Shown here in pieces: positions 32,989 through 40,482 of a DNA stretch of 45,842 bases. The notes beneath the pieces are model-generated. The model made no database searches. It saw only the letters and a program-made list of their open reading frames with translations, and was not told the origin of the DNA. The translations under genes were made by a program, and so were the position numbers. The DNA is from Chitinophagales bacterium (GTDB taxonomy: Bacteria > Bacteroidota > Bacteroidia > Chitinophagales > CAIODY01), in NCBI GenBank assembly GCA_026461075.1, contig JAPJNH010000102.1, positions 1 to 45,842 of the forward strand, read 5' to 3'. Within the stretch, counting starts at the first letter, position 1; the number at the start of each line of letters is the position of its first letter.

Positions 32989-33873
32989 TTATTTGGATTG
33001 TAAATTTAATTGAATTAAACGTTCCTTCAAATTTTGTTTTAAGGGAATCGTCAATGAATTGTTATAATCACTTGTTAATTTATCTGCTCTTCTCAAACCT
33101 CCTGTATAAAATCGTTGAAACAAAGTATAGCCTATTAATATTCCCGTTGCATAGTAACCTTTGTAAATGCATAAGGCCGTAAATCCTAGGGTCGCTAAAT
33201 TCAGGCCGAAATTAACTAAGCCTTCCTCAAAATGACCAGTATACATCTGACCGGTTCCTGGAATGAATGCGGAGAAAAATGCCGCTTTTTTCGCAGACTT
33301 TAATTTTAAGTTTTTTCCAACTTCTATAAGTGAATCAATGGTACTCGCTCTGTCTATAGGTAATTGAAAGGATGTTTTAAATGTTGTGAAGGTAGTGTAG
33401 AGTTTTGGGTAGTCGTCTTTTGAAAGTAATATTAGGCATTTTAGAAGTTGCGCAGCAGTATCACGACTCAAACCAATACTGTCATTTAATTCATATTGTT
33501 GTATAATTGACAGCGAGTTATCCTCTTCCTTATTCAAATAAGCACAGAGTGCAGTTGAATTATAATAGTGCTTAAGTTGTTGGGCAGGAATAGCATAAAC
33601 AGGGATTCTTTCCACTACCTTACTCGCTTGCGTTATCTCTCCCTTTTCTAGTAAGTGATCTATTTTGTCAAGTAAATGAATGTATTTATTATCTGTTGTG
33701 TCTGAATAAAAAGCGTATTCGTCCAGCAATGTATTAGTTGCAGGATTTTCATTAGACAACTTTACATTCGTTATAACAGTATTGAGCTCTTTTTTACTAC
33801 TATCTACTTGCGTCATACCTTTCAAAGGCAGACAAAGTATGATAAAGCAAAACACTTTTATAAAATGCTTCAT
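32989..33873 (-). CDS. exported protein with PGTGQMYTG hydrophobic module
   Basis: A 294-residue protein with signal peptide MKHFIKVFCFIILCLPLKGMTQ. The middle is helical and TPR-like (residues ~60-190). Residues ~200-265 form a hydrophobic module of two to three segments headed by SAKKAAFFSAFIPGTGQMYTG, followed by a short amphipathic tail. The module resembles that in the gene just upstream. The start codon lies 74 bases inside the end of that gene, in another frame; the signal peptide makes this start convincing. No named family was assigned. Its operon neighbours point to envelope protein biogenesis, which is inference. Confidence 0.78.
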   Translation of the reverse strand: MKHFIKVFCFIILCLPLKGMTQVDSSKKELNTVITNVKLSNENPATNTLLDEYAFYSDTTDNKYIHLLDKIDHLLEKGEITQASKVVERIPVYAIPAQQLKHYYNSTALCAYLNKEEDNSLSIIQQYELNDSIGLSRDTAAQLLKCLILLSKDDYPKLYTTFTTFKTSFQLPIDRASTIDSLIEVGKNLKLKSAKKAAFFSAFIPGTGQMYTGHFEEGLVNFGLNLATLGFTALCIYKGYYATGILIGYTLFQRFYTGGLRRADKLTSDYNNSLTIPLKQNLKERLIQLNLQSK

Positions 33874-34690
33874 TCTCCTTCTTTTTAATTTTTACACTGT
33901 ATACGGTGCCGATGATATTTCCTGCATAAAAAGCACTGAAGGCGGCATAGCTTGCGATTGCAGGCCAACTGGTCCAACCTTGTTTTATACCCAATTCTAG
34001 TGCCACACCTCCTAAAACTGAATTAATGATTAGGGCAGCAAAGGGGGTTCCAAAATAACCTGCGTACCATTTACCCGCACCAGGAACAACAGCAGATAAT
34101 AAGCCTGCAACTAGCGCTGATTTATTTTTTGGGTGTTCTAGCACTTGTATCGATTTAAGAATGTCTTTTACATCTTCTGAAGTAAGTAGAGTTAGTCTAG
34201 GTATCATGTTACAAGAAAAAGGGGAAAGTTCTTTCTTTTGTCGTATTATCGTATCATAAATATTTAGAATAAATATTAATTCTTCTTGCTTGTCATTTTT
34301 GATATTACTAGTTAATTGATTTAGTTTGCTACAAGCAATACTGTCTTTTTTTAGTTTAATGGCAGCAAGACTCTCTAATACTAGAAAATTAAAATACAAA
34401 TCACTGGTATCGTTTTGACGCCAGAAAATGTCATCCTTTAAGATACTTTCGTATTTGCCAAGTTCTAAAGCTGCAAGGGCGTGGTGATATACTAGCGGTT
34501 CGCTTTTGTAATTCTGATCAATACCCGCTTGCGTTAAATTATAAAGAGCCTCAAATTCACCTGTTCTAATGAGGTGCTTGTAAAAACTTACGTGATTGAT
34601 TAAGCTCGAATCACTTTGTGCAAAACTCGTCGTAAATGTGAATGCTAATAACCCAATAAATAGTTTGAGTACCCCTATGTAACGCTTCAT
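33800..34690 (-). CDS. exported protein with PGAGKWYAG hydrophobic module
   Basis: A 296-residue protein with a signal peptide ending near residue 25 (TSFAQ). Residues ~30-185 are helical with TPR-like repeats (YHHALAALELGKYES). Residues ~195-270 hold two to three hydrophobic segments headed by KNKSALVAGLLSAVVPGAGK and WYAGYFG, matching the module in the next gene. It overlaps the YidD-like gene by four bases (ATGA) at its start and the next gene by 74 bases at its end. The pair looks like an old tandem duplication that has diverged. The function is unknown; the membrane module could sit in the inner membrane facing the periplasm. Confidence 0.78.
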   Translation of the reverse strand: MKRYIGVLKLFIGLLAFTFTTSFAQSDSSLINHVSFYKHLIRTGEFEALYNLTQAGIDQNYKSEPLVYHHALAALELGKYESILKDDIFWRQNDTSDLYFNFLVLESLAAIKLKKDSIACSKLNQLTSNIKNDKQEELIFILNIYDTIIRQKKELSPFSCNMIPRLTLLTSEDVKDILKSIQVLEHPKNKSALVAGLLSAVVPGAGKWYAGYFGTPFAALIINSVLGGVALELGIKQGWTSWPAIASYAAFSAFYAGNIIGTVYSVKIKKKENEAFYKSVLLYHTLSAFERYDASR

Positions 34691-35145
34691 CTTTTGAATT
34701 GATAATTTTCTAAGGGATCAATTAAATGATTGTCTTTGCTTAAATTAACTGGAGTTATATCATACTTTAAAAATTCATTGCATCGCATCAATCGATCCGC
34801 GCTCAAAGCAATCCCTTTAAATAATCCATAACGGTTAATGGCCGCTTTACTGAAATTTGAGCAAGATAATTCATACGGACATTCAGCAGCAAATTGCGCA
34901 GATAAAAAACGCTGGTAGGTATACATTAAGCCAACAAACACAAGATGCACCGGGTTGTATTTCGCTAACTTTTTAGTTGATTTGCTTTTTAAAAAACTTA
35001 CGTGCTTAACACTTGGTTCATAAGCTTTTTCTGGTGCTTGTGCTCTTAAAATTTCTTGATAAAAGGTAAGGTCTTGAGCCTTCAACGTTGAAGTTGAAAG
35101 TAGTAGTAATAGCACACATAAAACGGAAGAAAAAATAGTCTTCAT
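34687..35145 (-). CDS. YidD-like protein with signal peptide
   Basis: A 152-residue protein. Residues 62-125 match YidD, the membrane-protein insertion efficiency factor: YNPVHLVFVGLMYTYQRFLS, then C89-P-Y-E-L-S-C95-SNFSKAAINRYG, LFKGIALSADRLMRC122. Unlike standard YidD, which is a short cytoplasm-facing protein, it begins with a signal peptide (MKTIFSSVLC...TLKAQ), so its conserved core should lie in the periplasm or outer membrane, and it has ~25 extra C-terminal residues. It sits two bases after the LolA-like gene and overlaps the following gene by four bases. Whether this branch handles insertion is not known. Confidence 0.82.
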   Translation of the reverse strand: MKTIFSSVLCVLLLLLSTSTLKAQDLTFYQEILRAQAPEKAYEPSVKHVSFLKSKSTKKLAKYNPVHLVFVGLMYTYQRFLSAQFAAECPYELSCSNFSKAAINRYGLFKGIALSADRLMRCNEFLKYDITPVNLSKDNHLIDPLENYQFKR

Positions 35146-35147
35146 AT

Positions 35148-35879
35148 TTATTTCTTTTGAGCAGTTTCTATTCGTTTTGCAGAGCTTGGAATAGTGAAGT
35201 TAATATAGCTCTTATCACAAGCTGTATTTGTTTTAAATTCTGAAAAATTCCTTTGTGTGATTACAGAATCAGTTTTACTCGTGAATTCAATCTCCGTCAT
35301 AGTGCTTGGAAGCATAATTGAAGATACTTTTACATAATTGTCATAATATATCTTCAAGTTAGTAAACTTCTTTTCGTTGGTAAAACTCATATAAATAGGT
35401 AAATTCTTTTCTTGCGCTAAAATTATTTTAAGAATTCCTTTGCTTCTCTTTTCAATAGGCACCCAGGTAGTAACCAATATTCCATCTTTATCTTTTTTCG
35501 TTTCACTGATTTTATAGCCATTTTGTTTTAATCCTAGATCACCGGTTGCGCCGTAAATAAAGTTGTATAAAAAACTGTTCTTGCTACTCAAATCCATGTT
35601 GTTCAAAGAAACATATGTGTTTTGCTTCGAATTATACACCTTCATATCGCCATTTACGTAGTTTATGGCCACTTGGTCGATAGGAGAGATTGCATGAGTA
35701 ACCATTGTTTGCTTAACGATATCAAAGTAAAGAGTTGAATTTACTTTAACATATTGTTTGCCTTGCAGCGTTCTTGCAAGCATATTGACTTGTAAAAATT
35801 GTAAGTTTCCTTGTGGGAAGAAGGCTAGTAAGGGTAGAATAGCAATTAGAACTATGGCTACTAAATTCCATTTTCTCAT
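35148..35879 (-). CDS. LolA-like exported protein
   Basis: A 243-residue protein with an N-terminal hydrophobic signal or anchor (residues 5-22, IVLIAILPLLAFF). The rest is predicted beta-rich with a few helices; segments such as VYNSKQNTYVSLNN, TTWVPIEKRSKGILKIILAQ and KIYYDNYVKVSSIMLPSTMTEIEF resemble the half-barrel of LolA/LolB and related outer-membrane lipoprotein-sorting proteins. It is the first gene of the six-gene operon, two bases before the YidD-like gene. The link to lipoproteins is by fold resemblance only; a related lipid-binding role is possible. Confidence 0.6.
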   Translation of the reverse strand: MRKWNLVAIVLIAILPLLAFFPQGNLQFLQVNMLARTLQGKQYVKVNSTLYFDIVKQTMVTHAISPIDQVAINYVNGDMKVYNSKQNTYVSLNNMDLSSKNSFLYNFIYGATGDLGLKQNGYKISETKKDKDGILVTTWVPIEKRSKGILKIILAQEKNLPIYMSFTNEKKFTNLKIYYDNYVKVSSIMLPSTMTEIEFTSKTDSVITQRNFSEFKTNTACDKSYINFTIPSSAKRIETAQKK

Positions 35880-36006
35880 CTTCTAAAAATAGTGTTTTTT
35901 GCCTTTATCGCCAATTTCAAAATCAAGGAATTAAATAGTCAATTTGTAAAATATTGTTAATCAGCGTGTATTATTTTTATAAAAATGCCTAGTTTGTCAT
36001 TTTTCA

Positions 36007-36038
36007 CTTGATATCGGCTTCGAATTGTTGTATATTTG
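36007..36038 (+). promoter_or_regulatory. promoter of queA
   Basis: CTTG (36007-36010) and TATATTTG (36031-36038, exact) have a 20-bp spacer. The leader before the ATG at 36073 is predicted to be about 30 bases. Confidence 0.65.
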
Positions 36039-36052
36039 CGTCCCTAAAAAGA

Positions 36053-36065
36053 GGAGCAGTGCTCC
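36053..36065 (+). promoter_or_regulatory. short hairpin in the queA leader
   Basis: GGAGC-AGT-GCTCC can form a 5-bp stem with a 3-base loop, seven bases before the ATG. It does not have the layout of a preQ1 riboswitch. It may tune translation or be chance. Confidence 0.35.
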
Positions 36066-36072
36066 ATATACA

Positions 36073-37122
36073 ATGAAATTATCTTCTTTTACATTCGAAC
36101 TACCACAAAACCTAATTGCGCAGTCTCCGGCTAAAAATCGTGAAGATGCTAAATTAATGGTTGTGGATCGCCAGAAAGGCAAAATTTATCACAAAGAATT
36201 CAAAGACATCACTAGCTATTTTAACGACAAAGACTTGATGGTCGTGAACAACACAAAGGTGTTCCCGGCTCGTATGTATGGTCGTAAGGAAAAAACTGGT
36301 GCTAAAATTGAAGTTTTTTTACTACGTGAGCTAAATGGTCCGCAAAAATTATGGGACGTATTAGTAGATCCAGCACGTAAAATTCGTGTGGGCAACAAAT
36401 TATATTTTGGTGATGACGGATTCTTGGTAGCAGAAGTAGTAGACAATACCACTTCTCGCGGTCGTACTATTCGTTTCCTTTGGGATGGTCCGGATGAAGA
36501 ATTTAAAGCTATTTTAAAAAGCTTAGGTGAAACTCCACTTCCTAAATATATCAAACGTAAGCCAACAGATGACGACGCAGAACGTTACCAAACCGTTTTC
36601 GCTAAGCACGAAGGTGCTGTTGCTGCCCCAACTGCAGGTCTGCACTTCTCAAAAACATTGATGAAGAAATTGGAAGTTAAAGGAGTTGATTTTGCAGAAG
36701 TTACTTTGCACGTGGGTCTTGGTACATTCCGCTCAATCGAAGTTGAAGATTTGTCTAAGCACAAAATGGATGCTGAATATGTAGAGGTGGACGCTAAGGC
36801 GGTTGAAATGGTTAACAAAGCAAAAGACAATAAATCTAAAATTTGCGCAATCGGTACTACCAGCGTTCGTGCTTTAGAATCTTCAGTTACAGCGCAAGGA
36901 TATTTGAAAGAATACAAAGGATGGACGAACTTGTTCATTCACCCGCCTTATGATTTCAATATCCCGAATGCGATGGTCACTAACTTCCACTTGCCTAAAA
37001 CAAGTTTGTTAATTATGGTAAGCGCATTTACAGGTTACGATTTGTTGATGGAAGCGTATAACGAAGCCGTGAAGCAAAAATATCGCTTCTATTCTTACGG
37101 AGACGCGATGTTGATTATCTAA
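36073..37122 (+). CDS. queA: S-adenosylmethionine:tRNA ribosyltransferase-isomerase
   Basis: A 349-residue enzyme from the ATG at 36073; an upstream in-frame TTG lies in the promoter and is rejected. Family motifs run throughout: [13 protein letters not shown] at the start, [60 protein letters not shown] and [16 protein letters not shown]. It transfers the ribosyl part of S-adenosylmethionine to preQ1 in tRNA to make epoxyqueuosine. It is monocistronic. Its stop is two bases from the stop of the convergent SirB1-like gene. Confidence 0.97.
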   Translation: MKLSSFTFELPQNLIAQSPAKNREDAKLMVVDRQKGKIYHKEFKDITSYFNDKDLMVVNNTKVFPARMYGRKEKTGAKIEVFLLRELNGPQKLWDVLVDPARKIRVGNKLYFGDDGFLVAEVVDNTTSRGRTIRFLWDGPDEEFKAILKSLGETPLPKYIKRKPTDDDAERYQTVFAKHEGAVAAPTAGLHFSKTLMKKLEVKGVDFAEVTLHVGLGTFRSIEVEDLSKHKMDAEYVEVDAKAVEMVNKAKDNKSKICAIGTTSVRALESSVTAQGYLKEYKGWTNLFIHPPYDFNIPNAMVTNFHLPKTSLLIMVSAFTGYDLLMEAYNEAVKQKYRFYSYGDAMLII

Positions 37123-37124
37123 TA

Positions 37125-38015
37125 TTATTGGATTCTATCCATTCTTAAAAGCCGGAGTAGCTCATCAGCTTCTTCGGCTTTTTCTTTATTATTGCTCAGC
37201 TCGAAATCTGTTCTAAGTTGCTCTAAAGCTTCTTTAATAATATCGACATTGAAAGCCGGATGGAAATATTTATCCTGAGTATGCAATTTCATGCGTTGTA
37301 AATAATCTATTATCGCATTACGCTTGAAAATCTTTCCGCTATTATATGGATTGATGTAAAAAAGAATATCCTTCGAATTGATCATCCCAAGGTCCGCATT
37401 GAAGACATACGTGTCAATCATGCATAGTATAAAATATCGCTTCAAACAGACGCCAAAAATTGGCATCCGTAGGCGTTGTGCAATGACAAGGTACAACAGG
37501 CCTAAGCCCATGTTGTTGCCTTGTTTGTTCTTAAAAACGCCGCTAATGAGGGTTTGGTCAGGAGAGTGGGTGTTACCTTCCTCAATTGCCTTAAAACCGA
37601 AATGTTTATAGAAGACAATATTGAAAAGTGTTACTTGTTCTAGGGGAGTGGATTCATCCCCGAACTCTAGCCAAATATCACGTTTGATTTTTTCTATCCC
37701 TTCTAAAACAGCACTTAAATCTGCGTTGGGATATAACCATTTTTCAAGAATCATTAAGCCATCTAGTAAATGCTTATGATTATTGATTTGCCATACAAGT
37801 AGTTCGCTCTTGGTATGATTAAATTGGATGTCGTGAATAATCGTTTCAATACGTTCACGCATCAAATTGTCTTCACAAACTTCCCACGACTGTTCAAGCG
37901 TAGGAATACATACTGGACCTAATTCTAGAAAGCGATTATAAATCTCTTCATAGATTCCTTCATCAGGGTCGTCTAATAAAGTAATGAGTGCTTGGATCGT
38001 GTTCGGATGGAGCAC
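37125..38015 (-). CDS. SirB1-like protein (transglutaminase-like fold)
   Basis: A 296-residue soluble protein without signal peptide. Residues ~1-60 look like HEAT-type helices (ALITLLDDPDEGIYEEI). Residues ~95-240 resemble the SirB1 / transglutaminase-like family: FNIVFYKHFGFKAI, MGLGLLYLVIAQRLRMPIFGVCLKRYFILC, and ILFYINPYNSGKIF. In other members the motif after the GV is PGHFLV; here it is LKRYFIL, so the usual His is missing and catalysis is doubtful. The C-terminal ~50 residues are helical. It is eight bases after topA on the same strand. The function of the family is unclear. Confidence 0.78.
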   Translation of the reverse strand: MLHPNTIQALITLLDDPDEGIYEEIYNRFLELGPVCIPTLEQSWEVCEDNLMRERIETIIHDIQFNHTKSELLVWQINNHKHLLDGLMILEKWLYPNADLSAVLEGIEKIKRDIWLEFGDESTPLEQVTLFNIVFYKHFGFKAIEEGNTHSPDQTLISGVFKNKQGNNMGLGLLYLVIAQRLRMPIFGVCLKRYFILCMIDTYVFNADLGMINSKDILFYINPYNSGKIFKRNAIIDYLQRMKLHTQDKYFHPAFNVDIIKEALEQLRTDFELSNNKEKAEEADELLRLLRMDRIQ

Positions 38016-38023
38016 GGACGTAC

Positions 38024-40366
38024 TTATTTTTTAGATTTACCTTTAGCAGCGCCCCAACGACTCTTCTTCTCAGGTGCAGCATCCGCTAATTTTTGCACCT
38101 CTTCTAAAGTAAGTTTGTTGATATCTGCATCCTTTGGCAACTTCACATTTTTCTTTCCTGCTTTAATATAAGGCCCCCAACGACCCACTACGATACTAAT
38201 ATCAGTGCCTTCGAAGGTTCTTAATACACTGTTTCTTTTCTCCTCAATTACAGCTACGGCTTCGTCCATGCTTATCGTCATTGGATCTACACCTTTCTTT
38301 AAGCTATAATATTTCTTGTCATGCAATACATACGGACCAAATCGACCTTCACCAATAATCAAATCGGTTCCTTCGAATTCTCCTAAATGACGAGGTAAGT
38401 CGAATAAACTTAAGGCGTCTTCTAAGCTAATGCTAGAAAGACTTTGATTTGGTTTTAGTTTAGCATACTTCGGCTTATCACCACCTTCTAATTGTTCTCC
38501 GATTTGAACCATTGGACCAAATCGTCCCATACGCACAATAACACGCAAACCACTCTTAGGATCTACACCTAATTCTCTTTCTCCACTTACACGTTCTGCA
38601 TTCTCAATAGTATGTTCAATAGAATGTTTGAAAGGAGCATAAAACTCTTTCAACATGTCATTCCATTTCAACTGGCCATTCGCAATATCATCGAATTCTT
38701 GCTCAATTCTAGCTGTGAAGGAATAGTCAAGAATGTTTTCGAAGTTTTGAACTAAGAAATCACAAGTTAAAATACCGAGATCTGTTGGAGCTAATTTGTT
38801 TTTATCAGCGCCGGTAGTTTCTGTTTTAACCACTTGTGTCACTTTCTGCTTCGCATCTAACTTAACAATAGTATATTCTCTTTGTACACCTTCTCTAACA
38901 GGCTTTTCTACATACCCTCTTTGTTGAATCGTGTTGATGGTCGGAGCATAGGTAGAAGGGCGACCAATTCCTAACTCTTCCAATTTTTTCACTAAACTAG
39001 CTTCTGTATAACGTGCAGAAGGAGCTGTGAAACGTTGCGTTGCTGTAAGTTCTTTTAGATCTACAACTTGACCACTTACCAAAGGAGGTAAGATGGCGCT
39101 ATCGTTATCAGTTTCTTCTTCTACATTGTCTTCGTCCACACTTTCCGCATATACTTTTAAGAATCCTTCAAAACGAATCACTTCTCCTTTTGCAATTAGA
39201 GATTGTTTGTTCGTAGAAATTTCGATTTCAGCAGTAGTACGTTCTAATTCTGCATCTGCCATTTGACTGGCCATTGTACGACGCCAAATCAATTGATAAA
39301 GTCTTAATTGATCATCATCAACTTTGATGTCGATTTTATCCATGAAAGTCGGACGAATAGCTTCGTGCGCTTCCTGTGCATTGGCAGTTTTTGATTTATA
39401 CGTTCGACGTTGGTGATACTGACTACCATATAAATTGGCAATCTGTCCACCTACCTGTTGCATTGCCTGCTCAGATAAGTTTACACTATCCGTACGCATA
39501 TAGGTGATGTGTCCCGCTTCATAAAGACGTTGTGCCAACATCATGGTGCGACTCACGTTCATATAAAGCTTACGACTCGCTTCTTGCTGTAGGGTAGAAG
39601 TGGTAAATGGCGCAGCAGGAGTGCGTTTGCCTGGTTTTACTTCTATATTCTTTACTGTATATTTCGCGCCTACACAACTTTGAACAAATGCTTCTGCATC
39701 TTGTAACGTCTCGTGCTTTTTAGAAAGTTCTGCTTTGAATGCAGCTGGTTTTCCATCTTTTTCAGCCAATAAATAAGCAACTACTTTAAAGTAGCTCTTA
39801 CTTTGGTGGGCAATAATATCTTTCTCTTTTTCTACAATTAATCGTACTGCAACAGATTGTACACGACCCGCACTTAATCCTCTTCCTCCGTTCAACTTTC
39901 TCCATAAAATAGGAGATAATTCAAAACCAACAATACGATCTAATACTCGACGCGCTTGTTGCGCTGCAACAAGATCCATATCGATCTTACGAGGATTATT
40001 GACCGCCTCTTGAATAGCAGATTTAGTAATCTCATGGAAAACAATTCTCTTAGCTTCCAACGGCTTTAAGCCTAAAGCCTCACACAAATGCCATGAAATG
40101 GCTTCCCCCTCACGGTCCTCATCCGTTGCGAGCCAAACTTCATTGGCCTTTTTAGCAAGTTTTTTTAATTCTTTAACAACGTCTTCTTTATCCTCAGAGA
40201 TAATATAAGTAGGCTCAAATCCGTTTTGGACATCAATGGCTTTATTTCCTTTTGCTAAATCGCGTATATGTCCTTTACTAGACACTACAGTGAAATCGCC
40301 TCCCAAATATTTTTCAATAGTCTTGGCTTTCGCAGGCGACTCAACAATCATCAAATTATTAGCCAT
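38024..40366 (-). CDS. topA: DNA topoisomerase I
   Basis: A 780-residue type IA topoisomerase. The TOPRIM domain has E9 in VESPAKAKT and DEDREGE; the active-site tyrosine is Y289 in ITYMRTDS; KLNGGRGLSAGRVQSVAVRL and ELGIGRPSTYAPTI are further family motifs. In place of zinc fingers, the C-terminal ~190 residues carry tandem repeats (MGRFGPMVQIG, EGRFGPYVLHD, VGRWGPYIKAG), and the tail is Lys-rich. It relaxes negative supercoils. It is the first of two co-oriented genes with a SirB1-like gene, and its leader contains two inverted repeats. Confidence 0.97.
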   Translation of the reverse strand: MANNLMIVESPAKAKTIEKYLGGDFTVVSSKGHIRDLAKGNKAIDVQNGFEPTYIISEDKEDVVKELKKLAKKANEVWLATDEDREGEAISWHLCEALGLKPLEAKRIVFHEITKSAIQEAVNNPRKIDMDLVAAQQARRVLDRIVGFELSPILWRKLNGGRGLSAGRVQSVAVRLIVEKEKDIIAHQSKSYFKVVAYLLAEKDGKPAAFKAELSKKHETLQDAEAFVQSCVGAKYTVKNIEVKPGKRTPAAPFTTSTLQQEASRKLYMNVSRTMMLAQRLYEAGHITYMRTDSVNLSEQAMQQVGGQIANLYGSQYHQRRTYKSKTANAQEAHEAIRPTFMDKIDIKVDDDQLRLYQLIWRRTMASQMADAELERTTAEIEISTNKQSLIAKGEVIRFEGFLKVYAESVDEDNVEEETDNDSAILPPLVSGQVVDLKELTATQRFTAPSARYTEASLVKKLEELGIGRPSTYAPTINTIQQRGYVEKPVREGVQREYTIVKLDAKQKVTQVVKTETTGADKNKLAPTDLGILTCDFLVQNFENILDYSFTARIEQEFDDIANGQLKWNDMLKEFYAPFKHSIEHTIENAERVSGERELGVDPKSGLRVIVRMGRFGPMVQIGEQLEGGDKPKYAKLKPNQSLSSISLEDALSLFDLPRHLGEFEGTDLIIGEGRFGPYVLHDKKYYSLKKGVDPMTISMDEAVAVIEEKRNSVLRTFEGTDISIVVGRWGPYIKAGKKNVKLPKDADINKLTLEEVQKLADAAPEKKSRWGAAKGKSKK

Positions 40367-40403
40367 ATATTAGAATAGAACGAGTTTTACGGGTTAAATA
40401 ATC

Positions 40404-40417
40404 GGTGAATTTTCACC
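40404..40417 (-). repeat. palindrome in the topA leader
   Basis: GGTGAA-TT-TTCACC is a perfect inverted repeat 38 bases before the topA ATG. As RNA it could form a 5-bp stem with a four-base loop. Confidence 0.45.
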
Positions 40418-40432
40418 ACTTTTCTTCTCAAA

Positions 40433-40482
40433 TGCCCACTTTCCGAATGGGCAAATATACTTTCTTTATTTAAAAATGAAAA
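40433..40482 (-). promoter_or_regulatory. topA promoter with overlapping inverted repeat
   Basis: On the minus strand TATATTTG (40459-40452) is an exact -7 element, with TTTT in the -33 place (40482-40479, 19-bp spacer). An inverted repeat TGCCCA/TGGGCA (40433-40438, 40448-40453) overlaps the -7 end and the predicted start of transcription, which suits an operator. Confidence 0.5.

Noticed and set aside
36039-36072. preQ1 riboswitch before queA
   Set aside because: The leader is short and lacks the C-rich loop and A-rich tail arranged as in known preQ1 aptamers.
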